Shown: in pieces, positions 1-6,901 of the stretch | Layout: each line of letters starts with the position of its first letter | Numbering within the stretch: the first letter of the stretch is position 1 | Assembly: GCA_900555165.1 (NCBI GenBank) | Contig: USKE01000044.1 | Location: forward strand, 1-11,162 | Source: an uncultured Porphyromonadaceae bacterium | GTDB taxonomy: Bacteria; Bacteroidota; Bacteroidia; Bacteroidales; Muribaculaceae | Length of the DNA: 11,162 bases | Direction of reading: 5' to 3' | Notes under the pieces: model-generated | Told to the model about the DNA's origin: nothing | Seen by the model: the letters and a program-made list of their open reading frames with translations, nothing else | Database searches by the model: none | Made by a program: the position numbers and the translations under genes

Positions 1-265
1 CGAATGCGGCGCTGGAGGCAGCAGCGCGTGCCGACACTCCCGCCGCCCGCGAGTTCCGTAAGGTGCAGATGGCCTACGCCCAACAGAAGGATCTCGCGCA
101 GATCGAGGCCGACAAAGTCGTGGCCCAGGCTGAGGCAAAGGCATCGGCCGCAGCCATGCAGCGCGACATGGAGGATGCCCGCTACGAGGAACGCAAAGGG
201 TTGTGGAGCAAAGCGCCTCCGACAAACGCCCCCCCGGCGGCCCCCCCACCGATGACGACGATTAA
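1..265 (+). CDS. Coiled-coil protein, C-terminal fragment, probable one-base indel near the end
   Basis: The gene enters from outside the window in the frame whose codons begin at position 3. It encodes an Ala/Glu/Gln/Lys-rich stretch (for example DLAQIEADKVVAQAEAKAS, then RDMEDARYEERKGLWSK) with the heptad-like character of a coiled coil, followed by a Pro-rich tail. As written, the frame has no stop and runs through an intergenic repeat into the next gene, ending at 455. A run of seven C at 229-235 offers a simple explanation: with eight C the tail would read APPGGPPTDDDD and stop at TAA 263-265, a natural acidic end. I therefore place the likely true end at 265. The family is not recognised. 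It lies just upstream of a lipoprotein on the same strand, so the two may share a transcript. Confidence 0.55.
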
Positions 266-289
266 TCCCCCGGCCGCCCCTCCCTCCAA

Positions 290-343
290 CATAAGCCACA
301 TACGTCACATAAGTTACATAAGTCACATCCCTTACCTAACCCA
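290..343. repeat. Intergenic 9-bp tandem repeat
   Basis: Four clear 9-bp units, cataagcca, catacgtca, cataagtta and cataagtca, occupy 290-325. Two decayed units follow (catccctta, cctaaccca). Because the period is a multiple of three, the array has no stop in the frame of the upstream gene and would translate as a meaningless His-Ile-Ser-like tripeptide repeat. It fills the gap between the coiled-coil gene and the lipoprotein start. Similar arrays with other unit sequences lie at 2830-2877 and 4941-5033. Confidence 0.8.
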
Positions 344-353
344 CACCCCCTTT

Positions 354-1081
354 ATGAAACTTTTCTACACCATGCTGGCCATTGTGGCCACGCTGATGCT
401 CACCGCCTGCGGCGGTGGAGGGCCCACTGCGGCCGACCATTGGGGCCCACGCTAATGCTCCCCGCCTGCGGCGGCTACGGCGACGACTACCGCGCCGCCT
501 GCAAGGATGGCGATTTCGATGCCGCGCACGATATCCTCGATCGCCTGCACAGCCGGTATGACGACGTGCGTTCAGAATATTACGGCTCCATGAAATGGAA
601 CAACGACGGCCGTGCGCGCATCGAGGCCGCCGCCACGCAGTACGGCACCGCCGCAAAGCATATCCTCACAACCGAGGCACGCTATCTCATTTCAAATAAC
701 GATCCTGACGCTGTGGGCGATCTGCTTGTGAACCTTTTCAACGAGCTCCAGCCCATTGGCGAGCGTCTGCCCGAAGGCACCGAATACCACCCCGGCGGAG
801 TCACAGACCTGCAGCAGACCTGCGCCGACATAGACTGCTACAAAGAGTATGTGGCAGCCAACAACGCGCTTGCCGACGTGATTCTCGACCTTGCCATCCA
901 TAACAATGACGACGACCTTGGCATCGTGGCCATGACACATTATCTTGATGAGCCTGTGCTTGTCGACATGGAGTATGTGGACAGCAAGCTCGTTTACCGT
1001 CGTGCCCCCAAACTCGATATGGTCATCAATAGACTGAACCTTGAACCCGACGACACTTTCAATGTCGGTCCCGGTTTCTGA
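354..1081 (+). pseudogene. Lipoprotein gene, frame broken by a 59-bp-offset partial duplication at the lipobox
   Basis: ATG at 354 opens a lipoprotein signal peptide, MKLFYTMLAIVATLMLTAC, with lipobox LTAC and the lipidated Cys at residue 19. The frame then ends at 453-455. The rest of the protein continues in another frame from 440 to 1081, beginning with a second, degenerate lipobox (LMLPACGGYGDDYR). The two lipobox copies are 59 bp apart. Removing that offset fuses them into one clean 222-aa lipoprotein: signal peptide, CGGYGDDYRAACKDGDF, then a mostly helical, acidic domain ending NVGPGF. The domain family is not recognised; the motif ACKDGDFDAAHDIL resembles helical repeat proteins in general. 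The product would be exported and lipid-anchored. The break is either real decay or a sequencing or assembly error. A TTG at 440 could start a non-exported fragment, but this is unlikely to be the native gene. Confidence 0.75.
379..474 (+). repeat. Imperfect partial duplication inside the lipoprotein gene
   Basis: Copy 1 (379-415) and copy 2 (437-474) both read approximately ccattg(t/g)gg-ccacgct(g/a)atgctc(a/c)ccgcctgcggcgg. They differ by three substitutions and one inserted C. The offset of equivalent codons is 59 bp, not a multiple of three, so the second copy shifts the frame. The 21 bases between the copies (416-436) look foreign to the gene. Confidence 0.8.
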
Positions 1082-1119
1082 GACATTTTTTCAACAACAG
1101 CTATCTCAACCAACACAAT

Positions 1120-2749
1120 ATGAAAACAAGAACTTTATTATCCATTGTGTGCATGTTTCTGTGCATGCAGCTGTGGGCTCAGGAGTTCAAGGTCGGCGCC
1201 GCCAAATATCTTTGTGCGTCCCGACGGTAAAGTTGAACTCAAAGAGTACAAGAAAGCCCAGGGCGAGGTTGTGCTCCCCTCGACTGTGACCAACCCCAAA
1301 TCCGGACAGCAGTACGCGCTGGCTTCGGTCGGCAAGGAGGCATTCAGGAAGAGCGGAGTGACGAAAGTCGTGCTCCCCGAATCGCTTGAGGCCAACGGTC
1401 TTGGCGAGGCGGCATTCAAGGATTGCAAGTCGCTTGAGTATGTAGAACTCCCCGCATCGCTGAAAGTAATCCCCAAAGAGGCGTTCCGGGGTTGCAAGAG
1501 TCTGGTCAACGTCAACGACGACCATGTGGAAATCATAGGCGAGTACGCTTACAGGGAATGTAATCTGAAACAATGGAGCATCTCTCCGACGGTCAATGAA
1601 ATCGGCTACGGTGCTTTTATGCTTAATCCCGGGCTCAAGATCATAGAATTCCAGCCGTCAGATTCGCCTCTGCGTATGGGTGCCGATGTGTTTCTTTGGA
1701 CACCTGTCGAGGCGTTGGTTGTTGGCCGAGAGGTGTATGTCAAGCAATACGATGACATAACCTTCAGTCCCTTCAAGAAAAAAGAGTCTGTTACCCACGT
1801 GATTATTGGCCCCAATGTCACACGGCTCAGCCCTGATTTCTTCGAGGGATGCCCCTCGCTGGCGGCCGTCCAGTTCTCCAACCTTGATGCTGGCGGTTCT
1901 TTCCTCAAGGCTCTCGATATAGTAGGCCCCAAGGTACGTATCGTCATGGATGAGGAAACTTACACCGTACCCGACTTCAAGAAGAAAGCCAAGTTCAGAA
2001 TGACCGCTGAAAAGTACGTTAATGCGGTGAAAGATATTGACGGATGCAAGTGGCTGGCAGGGACATGGAACGATTTCACCTTCAGTGATATCCAGGAAAA
2101 TATGAATGACTGTTATGACATGTTGTATAACATGGCTGATATTGTCATTGATGAGTGGGAAGTACCTTTCCCCGAATCGCATTGTTCCGAAGTTGTGGCC
2201 GGCATTGCAAATTCCCTGCTGGGTAACATGACTCTTGAGAAAGGGGGAAATCCTAATAGTCTCAATGGCTGGGCAAAAGCAGACATGCTGCACGCGGAGT
2301 TTTCTGATTCTACGCGCATGCATGCCTACGAGATAGTGCTGTCGCTGGCTGAAAAAATGCTGAAGTCTGATCCTGAGAAGAGTGTCTATGCCTGCGCTTT
2401 GCAGCTTGCCGGTCTTTGCGGCCAGGGGCGCTGGCAGGAGGCAGCGAAATATTACCCCAGCGCTCACCGCCTGATTACGGAAAACGGTAAATATGCGGTG
2501 CCTTACGAGCTCACTTATATGCGCGATGTCATAAACGAGCATGGCTACAAGGCCAAGGACCCCGTCTATGCCAAAGCCACGAGCGCCAGAGGCGCCAAAT
2601 CCAAGTCCAAGGCATCCGGCAGCCAGAACGGCTACAAGAAGAGCGAGCTGATGGAATACTTCTTTGAAAAAGGTTACGAGCGGTACCAGAGGCACCGCGC
2701 CGAGCGCCGTTACAAAAAATGGCTTAAGAGAACAGGACAAATCCAGTAA
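1120..2749 (+). pseudogene. Secreted BspA-type leucine-rich-repeat protein, single-base frameshift after the signal peptide
   Basis: ATG at 1120 encodes a Sec signal peptide, MKTRTLLSIVCMFLCMQLWA, followed by QEFKVGAAK. The frame then stops at about 1230. The mature protein continues in the next frame to TAA at 2747-2749. Dropping one A from the AAA at 1204-1206 joins them as QEFKVGAANIFVRPDGKVELKEY, giving about 542 residues. Roughly residues 50-280 are LRR_5/BspA-like repeats, recognisable by motifs such as VGKEAFRKSGVTKVVLPESL, AAFKDCKSLEYVELPASL, EAFRGCKSL, GYGAFMLNPGLKIIEF and FFEGCPSLAAVQF. These repeats usually act in adhesion or protein binding at the cell surface. The remaining ~260 residues are helical and of unknown family, ending in a Lys/Arg-rich tail (RYQRHRAERRYKKWLKR). 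It is the last gene of the plus-strand cluster, 38 bp after the lipoprotein and followed by a hairpin terminator. If the frameshift is real, a TTG at 1145 could only give an unexported form. Confidence 0.8.
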
Positions 2750-2777
2750 TCAACATACGCATAACCAAAAGTTGGCA

Positions 2778-2820
2778 CCCCCGGCATCAGAGCGCTTAAC
2801 ACTCTATGCCGGGGGGCTTT
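2778..2820 (+). terminator. Hairpin terminator after the LRR gene
   Basis: cccccggcat (2778-2787) pairs perfectly with atgccggggg (2806-2815). Inside it, agag (2789-2792) pairs with ctct (2802-2805). A short T run follows (ggcttt). It lies about 30 bp after the stop of the LRR gene, between convergent genes. Confidence 0.8.
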
Positions 2821-2829
2821 CCACATTCC

Positions 2830-2877
2830 TATTCGTATATTCGCCTATTTGCTTATTCGTTTATTTGTTTATTCGCG
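2830..2877. repeat. Intergenic 8-bp tandem repeat overlapping the end of dtd
   Basis: Six units of 8 bp: tattcgta, tattcgcc, tatttgct, tattcgtt, tatttgtt, tattcgcg. The consensus is tatt(c/t)g plus two variable bases. The stop codon of dtd (2869-2871, minus strand) lies inside the array, so the last unit is partly coding. Confidence 0.85.
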
Positions 2878-3327
2878 GAGGCGTGAGTCGATGATGATGG
2901 TCACCGGGCCGTCGTTAACGAGCGACACCTTCATATCGGCGCCGAACACACCCTTTCTGACCTCGCGCCCGATGGTGGCGCCCAGCCGGGCGCAGAAACG
3001 GTCGTAGAGCGGCTGTGCCTCCGGCCCCCGGGCGGCGCGTATATACGACGGGCGGTTACCCTTGCGCGTACCGGCCGTGAGCGTGAACTGGCTGATGGCC
3101 AGCACGTCGCCGCCGATGTCAATGATACTGCGGTCCATCACGTCATCGTCGGCCGATTTCGGGAAAATCCGCAGGCCGGCCACCTTCCCCACAAGCCATT
3201 CCACATCGGCGTCGGTATCGCCGCACTCCACCCCCACAAGCACCATCATGCCCGTGCCGATGGCGCCGACCTCCGTCCCGCCGACCCTCACCGCCGCCTC
3301 ACTCACTCTCTGTATAACCACTCTCAT
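2869..3327 (-). CDS. dtd: D-aminoacyl-tRNA deacylase
   Basis: A 152-aa cytoplasmic enzyme that hydrolyses D-amino acids (and glycine mischarged on tRNA-Ala) from tRNA, a proofreading step in translation. The sequence shows the family start MRVVIQRVSEAAV, the signature SQFTL at residues 79-83, and the second active-site motif NDGPVT at 138-143 (usual form NxGPxT). Length matches the family (about 145-155 aa). The start is fixed by the conserved MRVVIQRV. It is transcribed divergently from the serine hydrolase across a 91-bp gap and has its own -7 box. Its 3' end runs into an 8-bp repeat array and converges on the LRR gene. It is intact, with no odd residues seen. Confidence 0.96.
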   Translation of the reverse strand: MRVVIQRVSEAAVRVGGTEVGAIGTGMMVLVGVECGDTDADVEWLVGKVAGLRIFPKSADDDVMDRSIIDIGGDVLAISQFTLTAGTRKGNRPSYIRAARGPEAQPLYDRFCARLGATIGREVRKGVFGADMKVSLVNDGPVTIIIDSRLRE

Positions 3328-3362
3328 AGTTGCTATATGCTATGGATTATGTATTTTTTGTG

Positions 3363-3370
3363 CAAAGATA
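3363..3370 (-). promoter_or_regulatory. Bacteroidetes -7 box for dtd
   Basis: The minus strand reads TATCTTTG, matching TAnnTTTG. It lies about 36 bp upstream of the dtd ATG, predicting a leader of roughly 30 nt. No convincing TTTG -33 box was found at the usual 19-21 nt spacing. Confidence 0.55.
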
Positions 3371-3393
3371 GGGGTATTTTCTGAGGGAATGGG

Positions 3394-3401
3394 TAACTTT
3401 G
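3394..3401 (+). promoter_or_regulatory. Bacteroidetes -7 box for the serine hydrolase
   Basis: TAACTTTG matches TAnnTTTG exactly. Transcription would start near 3407, leaving only about 12 nt before the ATG at 3419, an unusually short leader. The surrounding 10-mer GTAACTTTGC (3393-3402) recurs exactly in the glmS promoter on the minus strand. A clear -33 box is not visible. Confidence 0.55.
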
Positions 3402-3418
3402 CAGAAATCAAATTTGCC

Positions 3419-4915
3419 ATGAAGAAATTTTTTGTCTGTGCGGCGACCGCTCTGGTTGCCTTTGTCAGCGGCGCGTATGAGCTGCCGCGAACCTCGCCCG
3501 AGGCTCAGGGACTTGAATCAGGGGCCGTTATAGCCCTTATCGACTCGCTGATGTCGATGCCTCAGGCCGAACTGCACAATATCACAGTGATGCGCCACGG
3601 CAATATCGTGGCCCAGGCGTCGCCGGCGCCGTTCACCCCCGACATGCAGCATGAGTTGTTTTCTGTGTCGAAGACTTTCACTGGGGCGGCTGTGGGGCTG
3701 GCGATAGACGCCAACCGCCTAAGGCTCGATGACCGTCTGGGCGCCGTCATGCCTGAAATCCTGCCTGATTCGGTGAGTCCATGGCTGGCCGATGTCACGG
3801 TGCGCGACCTGCTCACGATGTCGTCGGGCATGACGGTTGACTGGATGATGCGCGGCCAGGAGGATCACTGGGCCAAGGTGATGGCCTCGAAACCGATGGT
3901 GGCCGAGCCGGGTACGAAATTCGCCTACGACTCGATGTCGACCTATCTGCTCTCGGTGCTTGTGCAGAAGGTGATGGGGCGTACCGTGCTCGATCTGCTT
4001 GCCGAAAAGGTGTTCACGCCGCTTGAAATCACCGATTACGCCTGGGATGTAAGTCCCGACGGTGTCACCACCGGCGGCTGGGGTCTGTGGATGAAACCTG
4101 ACGGGCTGGCACGTTTCGGCCAGATGCTCCTTGACGGGGGCCGATGGCAGGGGCGGCAGATATTGCCCGAAAACTGGGTCAGGGAGATGATGACCGAGAA
4201 GGTAGACCTCCCGGGTGACTCCGACGGCTATAACTACCAGATGTGGAAGTGCGGCCATAAAAGCGCCTCGCGCGCCGATGGTGCTTGGGGGCAGTTCATC
4301 GTGGTGATGCCCGAAGAGGATATGGTGGTTGTGATCACGCAGTGCGAGCGTGATGTCACCGCACGTCAGCTGAATCTGGTGTGGGGACTGCTCTCACCGG
4401 CCACGCATGACGCTCCGTTGGCCGAGGGGAAGGATTTCAAGGTGCTCAGCCGCCGCATCGCCACGCTGGCGCACCCGTTCCCCACGGGAAAAAGCTCGTC
4501 GCGCACGCAGAAGGCTCTCTACGGGCGTACTCTTGACCTCCCTGCCAATTCAATGGAATGGAAAACGCTTGAGGTGGTGCCCGACACCGACGGTATAAAG
4601 CTGATAACTGAGAACATGAAAGGTGAGCGCGACACGCTCGTGTGCGGCTACCGCAGGTGGATGACCTCTGAACTCAACTCATTCCCGCCCGACGAGCGCC
4701 GTGACACGCATAACCGCATGTCGGGGCACACCAACATATTCTATACCGCAGGCGCATACGCCTGGGCCGACGGTACCCTTGACGTGAAACTGCATTTCAC
4801 ACATTGGTATTCGTCACTGTCGCTGAAAATCAAGCCTGCCGGTGACCGGTTTGAGGTTACCATGAAACTCAATTACGAGGGCGCCCCGGCCACCATTACC
4901 GCTACCGCAGAATAA
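3419..4915 (+). CDS. Secreted serine hydrolase of the beta-lactamase / PBP-like family (class C type)
   Basis: The product has 498 aa. The frame is open far upstream, but the start is placed at 3419 because MKKFFVCAATALVAFVSGA is a signal peptide and a promoter box lies directly ahead. Family motifs are visible: SVSK at 82-85 (catalytic Ser82, Lys85), Tyr170 in YDSMS (the YxN-equivalent motif, with Ser in place of Asn), and GAWGQ at 288-292 in the position of the HxG/KTG motif. The block VRDLLTMSSGMTVDW (128-142) is typical of family PF00144. After about residue 320 comes a beta-rich C-terminal domain, probably accessory. Members include esterases, D-amino-acid peptidases and carboxypeptidases as well as true beta-lactamases, so the substrate cannot be told from sequence; antibiotic resistance should not be assumed. 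Probably periplasmic. It is a single gene converging on lepA. Confidence 0.88.
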   Translation: MKKFFVCAATALVAFVSGAYELPRTSPEAQGLESGAVIALIDSLMSMPQAELHNITVMRHGNIVAQASPAPFTPDMQHELFSVSKTFTGAAVGLAIDANRLRLDDRLGAVMPEILPDSVSPWLADVTVRDLLTMSSGMTVDWMMRGQEDHWAKVMASKPMVAEPGTKFAYDSMSTYLLSVLVQKVMGRTVLDLLAEKVFTPLEITDYAWDVSPDGVTTGGWGLWMKPDGLARFGQMLLDGGRWQGRQILPENWVREMMTEKVDLPGDSDGYNYQMWKCGHKSASRADGAWGQFIVVMPEEDMVVVITQCERDVTARQLNLVWGLLSPATHDAPLAEGKDFKVLSRRIATLAHPFPTGKSSSRTQKALYGRTLDLPANSMEWKTLEVVPDTDGIKLITENMKGERDTLVCGYRRWMTSELNSFPPDERRDTHNRMSGHTNIFYTAGAYAWADGTLDVKLHFTHWYSSLSLKIKPAGDRFEVTMKLNYEGAPATITATAE

Positions 4916-4940
4916 CGCGCCCACCCAAAATAAGTCACCC

Positions 4941-5006
4941 ATAATTCCCATGACTCCCATAATTCCCGGCAGCAGGCTTGGGAGTTATGGGAGTCATGGG
5001 ATTTAT
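4941..5006. terminator. Long hairpin between the convergent serine hydrolase and lepA genes
   Basis: Left arm 4941-4967 consists of three 9-mers (ataattccc, atgactccc, ataattccc). It pairs with right arm 4980-5006 (gggagttat, gggagtcat, gggatttat). The 27-bp stem has one G-U pair and one mismatch, with loop ggcagcaggctt (4968-4979). It lies 25 bp after the hydrolase stop and 34 bp after the lepA stop, so it can act as a bidirectional terminator. Confidence 0.7.
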
Positions 5007-5033
5007 GGGAATTATGGGTGTTAGGGGTGAGGC
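4980..5033. repeat. Intergenic 9-bp tandem repeat (ggga/gnnat units)
   Basis: Units gggagttat, gggagtcat, gggatttat, gggaattat, gggtgttag and gggtgaggc follow each other every 9 bp. Reverse-complement copies of the same unit stand at 4941-4967, so the array is also the stem of a hairpin. Confidence 0.8.
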
Positions 5034-5039
5034 TTGCTG

Positions 5040-6824
5040 TCAGTCGAGCTTGAGAACCGCCAGGAAGGCTTTCTGGGGCACCTGCACCGAGCCGATCTGT
5101 TTCATGCGCTTTTTACCGGCTTTCTGTTTCTCGAGTAGTTTGCGCTTTCGCGAGACGTCGCCGCCGTAGCATTTGGCCGTAACATCCTTGCGCACGGCCT
5201 TGATGGTCTCGCGGGCGATGATCTTGGCGCCGATGGCGGCCTGGATTGCGATGTCGAACTGGTGGCGCGGAATCAGCTCCTTGAGTTTCTCGCACATGCG
5301 GCGGCCGAACTGCACGGCGTTGTCGGCGTGCGTGAGGGTCGAGAGGGCGTCGACGCTCTCGCCGTTGAGCAGAACATCGAGTTTCACGAGGCGCGAGTTG
5401 CGGAAATCGTGCAGGTGATAGTCGAACGACGCGTATCCCTTGGATATCGACTTCAGCTTGTCGTAGAAGTCAATCACGATTTCGCCCAGGGGAATGTCGA
5501 ACGTAAGTTCCACGCGGTTGCCCGATATGAACTCCTGTTTGATAAGCTCGCCGCGCTTGCCGAGGCAAAGCGTCATTATGGGGCCGATGAAATCGGTGGT
5601 GGTGATTATAGAGGCGCGGATATAGGGCTCCTCGATATGGTCGATCAGGGTGATGTCCGGGAGTCCGGAGGGGTTGTGTACCTCGGTCATGTTCCCCTTT
5701 TTGTCAAAGACGTGGTACGAGACGTTCGGCACGGTCGTGATGACATCCATGTTGAACTCGCGCGACAGACGCTCCTGTATGATCTCCATGTGCAGCAGTC
5801 CGAGGAATCCGCAGCGGAAACCGAAACCGAGTGCCATAGACGACTCCGGCTGGAACGTGAGCGACGCGTCGTTGAGCTGAAGTTTCTCAAGCGACGAGCG
5901 CAGGTTCTCGAAGTCTTCGGCCTCGATGGGGTAGACACCGGCGAATACCATCGGTTTCACCTCCTCGAACCCGGCGATGGCGGCGCCCGGATTGGCCACA
6001 TGGGTGATGGTGTCGCCCACCTTCACCTCTTTCGAGGTCTTGATGCCCGAGATGATGTAGCCCACGTTGCCGGCCGAGAGGGTCTGGCGCGGCGAGAGGT
6101 CCATTTTCAGCACGCCGATCTCGTCGGCATGGTACTCTTTGCCGGTGGCCACGAACTTCACGAAGTCATCTTTAGAGATGGTGCCGTTCTCGATCTTGAA
6201 GTATGCGATGATGCCGCGGAACGGGTTGAACACCGAGTCGAAAATCAGGGCCTGCAGGGGTGCGTCGGGGTCGCCTTTGGGTGCCGGCACGCGGTCGACT
6301 ATGGCGCGGAGAATCTCATCGACACCCTCGCCGGTCTTGCCAGAGGCGCGTATTATCTCCTCACGCTTGCAGCCGAGCAGGTCAACAATCTGGTCTTCCA
6401 CCTCGTCGGGCTTGGCGCTTTCGAGGTCTACCTTGTTGATCACCGGAATGATCTCAAGGTCAGAGTCGATGGCCATGTAGAGGTTCGATATGGTCTGTGC
6501 CTGGATGCCCTGTGTGGCGTCGACGATGAGCAGCGCCCCCTCGCAGGCTGCGATTGAGCGTGATACCTCGTATGAGAAGTCCACATGCCCCGGGGTGTCG
6601 ATCAGGTTCAGCACGTAATCCCGGTCGTCGAGCCTGTAGTTCATCTGGATGGCGTGGCTCTTGATGGTGATGCCGCGTTCGCGCTCAAGGTCCATGTCGT
6701 CGAGCACCTGTGCCTGCAGGTCTTTGCCGGCAACGGTCTTGGTGTATTCGAGCAGTCGGTCGGCCAGGGTGCTTTTGCCGTGGTCGATGTGGGCGATGAT
6801 GCAAAAATTCCTGATGTTCTTCAT
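5040..6824 (-). CDS. lepA: Elongation factor 4 (LepA), ribosome-associated GTPase
   Basis: A 594-aa translational GTPase that acts on the ribosome, described as back-translocating or helping initiation. GTPase motifs are in order: G1 AHIDHGKS (11-18), G2 RGIT (50-53), G3 DTPGH (76-80) and G4 NKVD (130-133). EF-G-like domains follow (for example [15 protein letters not shown]). The LepA-specific C-terminal domain includes [19 protein letters not shown] and ends [11 protein letters not shown]. Length is normal for LepA (about 600). The start [18 protein letters not shown] is the family start. It lies 77 bp after glmS on the same strand with no evident promoter between them, so co-transcription from the glmS promoter is likely. 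The intact frame contrasts with the broken genes at the left of the window. Confidence 0.98.
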   Translation of the reverse strand: MKNIRNFCIIAHIDHGKSTLADRLLEYTKTVAGKDLQAQVLDDMDLERERGITIKSHAIQMNYRLDDRDYVLNLIDTPGHVDFSYEVSRSIAACEGALLIVDATQGIQAQTISNLYMAIDSDLEIIPVINKVDLESAKPDEVEDQIVDLLGCKREEIIRASGKTGEGVDEILRAIVDRVPAPKGDPDAPLQALIFDSVFNPFRGIIAYFKIENGTISKDDFVKFVATGKEYHADEIGVLKMDLSPRQTLSAGNVGYIISGIKTSKEVKVGDTITHVANPGAAIAGFEEVKPMVFAGVYPIEAEDFENLRSSLEKLQLNDASLTFQPESSMALGFGFRCGFLGLLHMEIIQERLSREFNMDVITTVPNVSYHVFDKKGNMTEVHNPSGLPDITLIDHIEEPYIRASIITTTDFIGPIMTLCLGKRGELIKQEFISGNRVELTFDIPLGEIVIDFYDKLKSISKGYASFDYHLHDFRNSRLVKLDVLLNGESVDALSTLTHADNAVQFGRRMCEKLKELIPRHQFDIAIQAAIGAKIIARETIKAVRKDVTAKCYGGDVSRKRKLLEKQKAGKKRMKQIGSVQVPQKAFLAVLKLD

Positions 6825-6901
6825 CGGGCAGAGTGGAAGTTTAAAGAGGGTAGGGTTTACGATACGTTACATGGAGCGGAGAGCGAGTGAGGTGGCAGCG
6901 C

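Noticed and set aside
1658..2740. Long open frame (360 codons) on the minus strand
   Set aside because: It lies opposite the LRR gene, has no recognisable domain, and the plus-strand frame shows clear LRR_5 repeats.
3062..3418. Upstream extension of the serine hydrolase frame
   Set aside because: It overlaps dtd antisense and a promoter; the signal peptide starting at 3419 fixes a sensible start.
3419..4915. Antibiotic-resistance beta-lactamase
   Set aside because: The PF00144 motifs fit, but the Tyr motif is YDS rather than YxN and a long extra C-terminal domain is present; the broader serine hydrolase call is safer.
5262..6557. 431-codon plus-strand open frame
   Set aside because: It is antisense to lepA, whose protein is unmistakable and complete; such long shadows are common in GC-rich genes.
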